Shown here: positions 51,470-56,335 of the stretch, piece after piece
Position numbering within the stretch: position 1 is the first letter of the stretch
Layout of the letters: the number at the start of each line of letters is the position of its first letter
NCBI GenBank assembly: GCA_030429865.1
Contig: JAUIFX010000003.1
Coordinates: 1 to 56,335 of the forward strand
Direction: 5' to 3'
Length of the DNA: 56,335 nucleotides
From: Gammaproteobacteria bacterium
GTDB taxonomy: Bacteria > Pseudomonadota > Gammaproteobacteria > Ga0077536
The notes under the pieces: model-generated
Seen by the model: the letters and a program-made list of their open reading frames with translations, nothing else
The model's database searches: none
What the model was told of the DNA's origin: nothing
Translations under genes and position numbers: made by a program

Positions 51470-54400
51470 TCAATGAAAATCCCGTGAATGCGTGACCAGG
51501 CGTCCGAGCAGGGCGGAATGGTCCTCGAGGCGGCGCGCGAGCACGTGGATCACCGCGCCTTCGCGCTGTACTTCGCCGACGACGCCGAGCAGGCGTGCAT
51601 GCAGCAGTTCGCGGCGCTGGGCCTCGACCAGGCTCGACCAGACGATCACGTTGATGGTGCCGGTCTCGTCTTCGAGCGTGACGAAGACGACGCCGGTCGC
51701 GGTCCCCGGGCGCTGGCGCATGGTAACGAGGCCGCCCGTGCGCACCGGCTCGCCGTGCCCGCGGGTGGCCAGTTCCGCGGCGGTGATCAGGCGCCGCCGG
51801 GCGAGTTGCCGGCGTAACAGGGCCAGTGGATGGCGGCCGAGCGTGAGACCGAGGCTCGCGTAATCGGCAACCACGTCCTCGCCCTCGCTCGGCCGGCGCA
51901 GCAGCGGCGTTGCCTCGGCGACGCCGGCGACGCCGGCAAAGAGCGGCGCCGGCTTCTCCACCCCGAGCGCCGCCCAGCTCGCCTGGTGACGATTGCCCGC
52001 GAGCACGGCCAGCGCCCCGGCACGCGAGAGCGCACGCAGCTGGCCGCGATCGAGCGCCGCGCGCGCGGCGAGATCGTCGACGCCGACGAACGGCGCGCGC
52101 GCACGCGCCGCGACCAGCCGTGCCGCGGCCTCGTGCGCGAAGCCCTTGACCAGGCGCAGGCCGAGCCTGAGTGCAGGCCGCCCGGCGCCCTTCGCGCCGG
52201 CTTCGAGCGTACAGTCCCAGTCGCTCGCCATGACGTCCGCACCCCGCACCTCGACGCCGTGCCGGCGCGCATCCTGCACCAGCTGCGAGGGTGCGTAGAA
52301 ACCCATCGGCTGGCTGTTCAGCAGGCCGGCGGCGAAGGCCGCCGGTTCATGGCATTTCAACCACGCGGAGACGTAGGCCAGCAGCGCGAAACTCGCCGAG
52401 TGCGATTCGGGGAAGCCGTACTCGCCGAAACCCTGGATCTGGTTGAAGATCTGCTCGGCGAAACGCGGCGTGTAACCGCGCTCGCGCATGCCGCCGACGA
52501 GCTTGTCGCGGAAGTGTTCGAGTCCGCCATTGCGCTTCCAGGCCGCCATCGAGCGGCGCAGCTGGTCGGCTTCTCCGGGCGAGAAGCCGGCCGCGACCAT
52601 GGCGAGCTTGATCACCTGTTCCTGGAACAGGGGTACACCGAGCGTGCGTTCGAGCACCCCGCGCACTGCCTCGCTCGGGTAGCTGACCGCTTCCTCGCCG
52701 TTGCGCCGGCGCAGGTAGGGATGCACCATCTCGCCCTGGATAGGCCCGGGGCGGATGATCGCGACCTGGATGACGAGATCGTAGTAGTTCGCCGGCCGCA
52801 GGCGCGGCAGCATCGCCATCTGCGCGCGCGACTCGATCTGGAACACGCCGACCGTGTCGGCGCGCTGGATCATGGCGTAGGTGGCGGGGTCGCCCGCCGG
52901 GATCGCGGCCATCGACAGCCGCCGCCCGTCGTAAGCTTCGAGCAGCTCGAAGCTGCGCCGTATCGCGCTCAGCATGCCCAGGCACAGGCAATCGACCTTG
53001 AGCAGGCCGAGCGCTTCGAGGTCGTCCTTGTCCCACTGGATGACGGTGCGCTCCGGCATCGCCGCGTTCTCGATCGGCACGAGCTCCGACAACGGCCCGT
53101 CGGAGATGACGAAACCGCCGACATGCTGCGAGAGGTGGCGCGGAAAACCGACGATCTGGGCAGTCAACGCGATCAGTCGCCGGATCACGGGGTTGTCCGC
53201 ATCGAAGCCGACCTCGCGCAGGCGCTCGGGAATCGCTTCGCCCTGGTCCCACCAGTAGAGGTTGCGCGCCAGCCGCTCGACCTGCTCGAGGCTGAGCCCG
53301 AGTGCCTTGCCGACGTCGCGCACGGCGCTGCGCAGCTTGTAGGTGATGACGGTGGCGGCGAGTGCGGCACGCTCGCGGCCGTACTTACCGTAAATGTACT
53401 GGATGACCTCCTCGCGGCGCTGGTGTTCGAAATCGACATCGATGTCGGGCGGCTCGTTACGCTCCTTGGACAGGAAGCGCTCGAACAACATGTCCATGCG
53501 CGCCGGGTCGACCTCGGTGATACCGAGGCAGTAGCACACCGCCGAATTCGCCGCCGAACCCCGTCCCTGGCACAGGATGCCGCGTTTGCGCGCGAACTGG
53601 ACGATGTCGTAGACGGTGAGGAAGAAAGCCTCGTAGGCGAGTTCGCCGATCAGGGTGAGCTCGTGCTCGACGAGCTCGCGCACCCTGGCCGGTGCACCGT
53701 CCGGCCAGCGCCGCCGCATGCCGGCCAGGGTCAGCGCGCGCAGGTGGCCTGCCGGGCTCGCCCCGGCAGGCACCAGCTCACGTGGATACTCGTAGCGCAG
53801 CTCGGCGAGCGTGAAGTGGCAGCGCGCGGCGATGCGGACGCTCTCGTCGAGCAGCTCGCGCGGGTAGATGCGGGCGAGGCGCTCGCGCGGACGCAGGCAG
53901 CGCTCGGCGTTCGGCTCGAGACGCTTACCCGCTTCCATCACCGTGGTGCCGAGGCGGATCGCGGTCAGCGTATCGAGCAGCGGCTGGCGGCGGAAATCGT
54001 GCATGCGCACTTCGCCCAACGCGGTGATCGGCAAGCCGCTGACGGTACCGAGACGGCGCACGTGGGCGAACCGTACGGCATCGTCGCCATGGTAGAACAG
54101 GCCGAGACCGATCCAGGCGCGTGCCGGGAAGCTTTGCGCGAGCCACGCCACCCGTTCGTCGTCGGCCGCGTCGTAGCCCGGCAGCCAGATCACCAGGCCG
54201 TGCGCGAGCCCGGCGAGGTCGGCGCGCGTGAGTTCGTAACGGCCCTTGGGCGCGCGGCGGCGTGCACGCGTGATCAGGGCGGCCAGCGCCTGGTAGGCGC
54301 ACAGGTCATCGGCCAGCAGCACCAGGCGCAGGCCGTCCTCGAGCACGAGCTCGGTGCCGGCGATGAGCGCGATGCCCGCCTCGCGCGCGGCGACGTGCGC

Positions 54401-54565
54401 GCGGACGAGGCCGGCGAAGCTGCATTCGTCGGTCAGGGCAAGCGCGCGGTAGCCCCGCGCGGCAGCGGTGCGGACGAGTTCCTCCGGGTGCGAGGCACCG
54501 CTCAGGAAGCTGAAATTGCTACGGCAGCAGAGCTCGGCGTAGTCGGGCAATGCGGCAGGAGGCAT
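51470..54565 (-). CDS. dnaE2: Error-prone DNA polymerase III alpha subunit (DnaE2/ImuC)
   Basis: 1031 residues, the usual ImuC length. The N-terminal PHP domain ([30 protein letters not shown]) is followed by the C-family polymerase core with catalytic Asp residues in [19 protein letters not shown] and the SLREDLPDF-like palm, fingers ([22 protein letters not shown]) and an OB domain ([26 protein letters not shown]) ending HSRDFH. It bypasses DNA damage during the SOS response. A perfect LexA box sits 26-41 bp before the start. The usual partners imuA and imuB are not adjacent. Confidence 0.96.
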   Translation of the reverse strand: MPPAALPDYAELCCRSNFSFLSGASHPEELVRTAAARGYRALALTDECSFAGLVRAHVAAREAGIALIAGTELVLEDGLRLVLLADDLCAYQALAALITRARRRAPKGRYELTRADLAGLAHGLVIWLPGYDAADDERVAWLAQSFPARAWIGLGLFYHGDDAVRFAHVRRLGTVSGLPITALGEVRMHDFRRQPLLDTLTAIRLGTTVMEAGKRLEPNAERCLRPRERLARIYPRELLDESVRIAARCHFTLAELRYEYPRELVPAGASPAGHLRALTLAGMRRRWPDGAPARVRELVEHELTLIGELAYEAFFLTVYDIVQFARKRGILCQGRGSAANSAVCYCLGITEVDPARMDMLFERFLSKERNEPPDIDVDFEHQRREEVIQYIYGKYGRERAALAATVITYKLRSAVRDVGKALGLSLEQVERLARNLYWWDQGEAIPERLREVGFDADNPVIRRLIALTAQIVGFPRHLSQHVGGFVISDGPLSELVPIENAAMPERTVIQWDKDDLEALGLLKVDCLCLGMLSAIRRSFELLEAYDGRRLSMAAIPAGDPATYAMIQRADTVGVFQIESRAQMAMLPRLRPANYYDLVIQVAIIRPGPIQGEMVHPYLRRRNGEEAVSYPSEAVRGVLERTLGVPLFQEQVIKLAMVAAGFSPGEADQLRRSMAAWKRNGGLEHFRDKLVGGMRERGYTPRFAEQIFNQIQGFGEYGFPESHSASFALLAYVSAWLKCHEPAAFAAGLLNSQPMGFYAPSQLVQDARRHGVEVRGADVMASDWDCTLEAGAKGAGRPALRLGLRLVKGFAHEAAARLVAARARAPFVGVDDLAARAALDRGQLRALSRAGALAVLAGNRHQASWAALGVEKPAPLFAGVAGVAEATPLLRRPSEGEDVVADYASLGLTLGRHPLALLRRQLARRRLITAAELATRGHGEPVRTGGLVTMRQRPGTATGVVFVTLEDETGTINVIVWSSLVEAQRRELLHARLLGVVGEVQREGAVIHVLARRLEDHSALLGRLVTHSRDFH

Positions 54566-54590
54566 GGGATTGTGCGGCCAGGCATGAATA

Positions 54591-54606
54591 CTGTTTATAT
54601 ATACAG
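54591..54606 (-). promoter_or_regulatory. dnaE2: LexA (SOS) box before dnaE2
   Basis: CTGT-TTATATAT-ACAG matches the CTGT-N8-ACAG consensus with an AT-rich core. It overlaps the likely -10 region and ends 26 bp before the dnaE2 ATG, the normal place for repression. It lies 154 bp before the divergent DUF992 gene, which it is less likely to control. Confidence 0.9.
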
Positions 54607-54759
54607 TTATTCAGGAATCCCGTCACCCGACCGATAGCGGTAACGGTTCACACGTGACGACGAGGCAGGGTCCCGGCCATGTGTGACGGCGGCAGTCGAC
54701 TGGAACCTGTCGCGGCAGCCTCTCCGAGGTCCCAACCAGCATCAATCAAGGGAATATTC

Positions 54760-55266
54760 ATGATGAAAACCGGAAAGATCCTCGCTCTCACCCTGGCGCT
54801 CGGCGCCGCCGCCCCGCTCGCCCCGACCCAGGCCGCGGCCGGCATCGAGGTCGGCGTGCTGACCTGCTCGGTCGTGCCCGGCTCGCGCATGAACCTCCTC
54901 ATCCGCTCTACCGCCGACGTCAAGTGCGTCTACGCCAATGGCGGCATGACCGAGGAGTACGTCGGTGAGACCGGCATCGCGCTCGGTCTCGACCTGAGCT
55001 TCAAGCAGAACGAGAAGATGGCCTTCACCGTCATCGCCGCTTCCGAGGACGTACGCCCCGGCGCCCAGGCGCTCGGCGGCAAGTACGTCGGCGGCGAACT
55101 CTCCGCGGCGGCCGGCCTCGGTCTCGGCGCGAAGGCCCTGCTCGGCGGCGGTGCGAAGAACATCGGCCTGCAACCGCTCGCGCTCGAGTCGAGCAACGGC
55201 ATCGGTGCTTCCGGCGGCCTGTCGTTCCTCTACATCGAGCCGGTCACCAAGACCGCCGCGCAGTAA
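54760..55266 (+). CDS. DUF992 family secreted protein
   Basis: 168 residues. Signal peptide of about 27 residues (MMKTGKILALTLALGAAAPLAPTQAAA). The mature part follows DUF992: VGVLTCSVVPGSRMNLLIRSTADVKCVYAN with the two family cysteines, EYVGETGIALGLDLSF, and a glycine-rich tail (GKYVGGELSAAAGLGLGAKALLGGG) ending in a strand. Function unknown; the family is best known from alphaproteobacteria. AAGGGAA precedes the paired ATGs. It is divergent from dnaE2. Confidence 0.85.
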   Translation: MMKTGKILALTLALGAAAPLAPTQAAAGIEVGVLTCSVVPGSRMNLLIRSTADVKCVYANGGMTEEYVGETGIALGLDLSFKQNEKMAFTVIAASEDVRPGAQALGGKYVGGELSAAAGLGLGAKALLGGGAKNIGLQPLALESSNGIGASGGLSFLYIEPVTKTAAQ

Positions 55267-55279
55267 GCTCGCGGCGGCC

Positions 55280-55316
55280 ACACGCTGACGGTGGCCGCGC
55301 GTCGCCGTCAGCGTGT
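55280..55316 (+). terminator. Hairpin after the DUF992 gene
   Basis: A perfect 12-bp stem ACACGCTGACGG / CCGTCAGCGTGT with 13-nt loop begins 14 bp after the stop. An alternative stem GCGGCCA / TGGCCGC overlaps it. No T run follows, but the stem is strong and well placed. Confidence 0.5.
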
Positions 55317-55347
55317 ACCGACACCCGCCGACACCCACCGACATCCG
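55317..55347. repeat. Short imperfect tandem repeat (about 10 bp x 3)
   Basis: Three imperfect units of about CCGACACCCR follow the hairpin at 55280-55316. No function is apparent. Confidence 0.4.
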
Positions 55348-55483
55348 GCGCTCGGCGCGTCGCGCCACCGCCGCCGCTACGCGCCGCCTCCCCCTCTGAC
55401 ACGACCCGGGACACCCGGCACGCTACGCGCCGGCGCGCTCCGGCATACTCAAGTTCGGCCCCGCAGTCGACGCTATTGCTCTC

Positions 55484-55939
55484 ATGCGTTCCGTTTCACG
55501 CTTCTCGCCGTCCTGTGCCGCACTCCTGCTCGGCCTGCTCGTGCCGCATGCACAAGCGGAGCAGGCGCCCGGCGCGACGCTGCCGCCGCAACTGCGCCCC
55601 GCCGTCGAATTCGCACGCGCACGGGCCGCCGACGGCTACGAAATCCTGCTCGGGCCGTCGCGCCCGCGAGCGCCCGAGATCGCCGCGGCCGATTGCGCCA
55701 CGCTCTACGCGCGGCGCCTCGAACTGACCCGTGCCGGACTCGACCACCGCCCGACATTCTGGCGCGATCCGCGTCACGCCGGCGCGGTGTTCGTCGGCGC
55801 GATCTGGACGCCGGCGTTCTACTACCTGCCCTACCGCGCCGTCGCGGAACTCGCGACGAGCGGCGCTGATGCCGCGCGCCAGGCGGAGCTCGACGCACTG
55901 CGCCACAGCGCTGCCCGGCAACGCTGTTTCGAACGCTGA
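55484..55939 (+). CDS. Small secreted hypothetical protein
   Basis: 151 residues with a signal peptide cleaved near AHAQA (residue 25). The mature protein contains two cysteines (AADCATLYARRLELT and RQRCFER at the end) and a hydrophobic aromatic stretch (AVFVGAIWTPAFYYLPYRAV) that may be a membrane or interface helix. I do not recognise a family. Neither neighbour suggests a job; the aminotransferase gene follows about 100 bp later. Codon use matches the surroundings, and the reading frame is intact, so I treat it as real. Confidence 0.6.
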   Translation: MRSVSRFSPSCAALLLGLLVPHAQAEQAPGATLPPQLRPAVEFARARAADGYEILLGPSRPRAPEIAAADCATLYARRLELTRAGLDHRPTFWRDPRHAGAVFVGAIWTPAFYYLPYRAVAELATSGADAARQAELDALRHSAARQRCFER

Positions 55940-55986
55940 CGGGCCGCGCCGCGCCCGCGCGGCGTCTCTGTTCAGCGGGGTCGGTG

Positions 55987-55995
55987 TGCTATAGT
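55987..55995 (+). promoter_or_regulatory. Extended -10 promoter before the aminotransferase gene
   Basis: TG-C-TATAGT gives an extended -10 (TGn + TATAGT), about 49 bp before the ATG. A clear -35 is not visible, which extended -10 promoters tolerate. Confidence 0.35.
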
Positions 55996-56043
55996 CGCGC
56001 GCCGTCGACACCCCAGTTCTGCCCGCCGGAGCACTACCCCACG

Positions 56044-56335
56044 ATGTTCGAAGCTCTCGAAGCCCTGAGTCCCGATCCCATCCTCGGCCTGATGGCTGCC
56101 TACCGCGAGGATCCGCGCGAGAACAAGATCGACCTGGGTGTCGGCGTCTACCGCGACGAGGCCGGCAACACGCCGATCATGAAGAGCGTGAGCGCGGCCG
56201 AGCAGCGCCGCTTCGAGGCCGAGACCACCAAGGCCTACATCGGCCCGCCAGGCACGCCCGAGTTCAACGTCGTCGCGCGCCAGCTGATGTTCGGTGCCGC
56301 GCACGCGGTGCTGAAGGACCAGCGCGTGGCCGGGG
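56044..56335 (+). CDS. Aspartate/aromatic amino acid aminotransferase, N-terminal part
   Basis: First 97 residues, cut by the window edge. The opening FEALEALSPDPILGLMAAYREDPRENKIDLGVGVYRDEAGNTPIM is the class I aminotransferase (AspC/TyrB) N-terminus with the conserved DLGVGVYRDE strand and YIGPPGTPEF loop. PLP lysine and other active-site residues lie beyond the window, so substrate range (aspartate, tyrosine or phenylalanine) cannot be judged. An extended -10 promoter lies upstream. Confidence 0.93.
   Translation, partial: MFEALEALSPDPILGLMAAYREDPRENKIDLGVGVYRDEAGNTPIMKSVSAAEQRRFEAETTKAYIGPPGTPEFNVVARQLMFGAAHAVLKDQRVAG

Noticed and set aside
51830..54637. Open plus-strand frame opposite dnaE2
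   Set aside because: DnaE2 is full length and unmistakable on the minus strand; the antisense frame lacks motifs and is Arg/His/Ala-rich.

Overview
The window is very GC-rich DNA with densely packed genes on both strands and short spacers. The gene set suggests an aerobic, chemoheterotrophic gammaproteobacterium, perhaps near the Nevskiales, Immundisolibacterales or Woeseiales. The pointers are an alpha-proteobacterial-type SerC, an RpoE/ChrR pair, an MtgA, a DnaE2 under a gammaproteobacterial-style LexA box (CTGT-N8-ACAG), and many small-molecule catabolic enzymes. This placement is inference; no rRNA or other marker gene is present. I saw no tRNA, rRNA or CRISPR array.

Layout. 1-2961: the C-terminal part of a SulP anion permease, then a phosphate-selective-type porin behind three PhoB half-sites. 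3094-6232: cytochrome P450, O-methyltransferase and mtgA. 6243-14330: a stress regulon. An ECF sigma factor and its zinc/cupin anti-sigma factor (ChrR type) run leftward. A tightly overlapping operon of FAD protein, DUF1365 protein, cyclopropane-fatty-acid-synthase-like methyltransferase and MFS carrier runs rightward. A DUF6134-like/SDR/NTF2-like operon faces it. All three transcription units start behind the same motif, TGATCC-N16-CGTA, so I read them as one regulon probably remodelling membrane lipids under singlet-oxygen or peroxide stress.

14394-29760: a mixed catabolic region (VOC protein, two kinase-fold phosphotransferases, a molybdopterin oxidoreductase, 2-oxopent-4-enoate hydratase-like enzyme, an RlmK-like methyltransferase, SnoaL-like proteins, Ddn-like protein, phosphatase-like protein, an AGXT2L-like aminotransferase, SDR). 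It contains a small inverted-repeat mobile element at 21524-21685 and ends with a histidine kinase/HD-GYP two-component pair. 30179-38812: an MscS channel, a DUF481 outer-membrane protein, a 615-bp gene-free stretch with two 35-bp palindromic repeats, a flavin monooxygenase, a Rid-family protein, and an orphan MoxR-type ATPase/VWA pair followed by a mosaic of repeats.

38858-51222: a FAH-family hydrolase, diguanylate cyclase, CBS-pair protein, then a five-gene acyl-CoA carboxylase operon (crotonase, AtuA, biotin carboxylase, biotin carrier, carboxyltransferase) fitting branched or terpenoid acyl-CoA breakdown, facing serA-serC. 51470-56335: a stand-alone dnaE2 with a perfect LexA box, a DUF992 protein, a small secreted protein, and the start of an aspartate/aromatic aminotransferase cut by the window edge.
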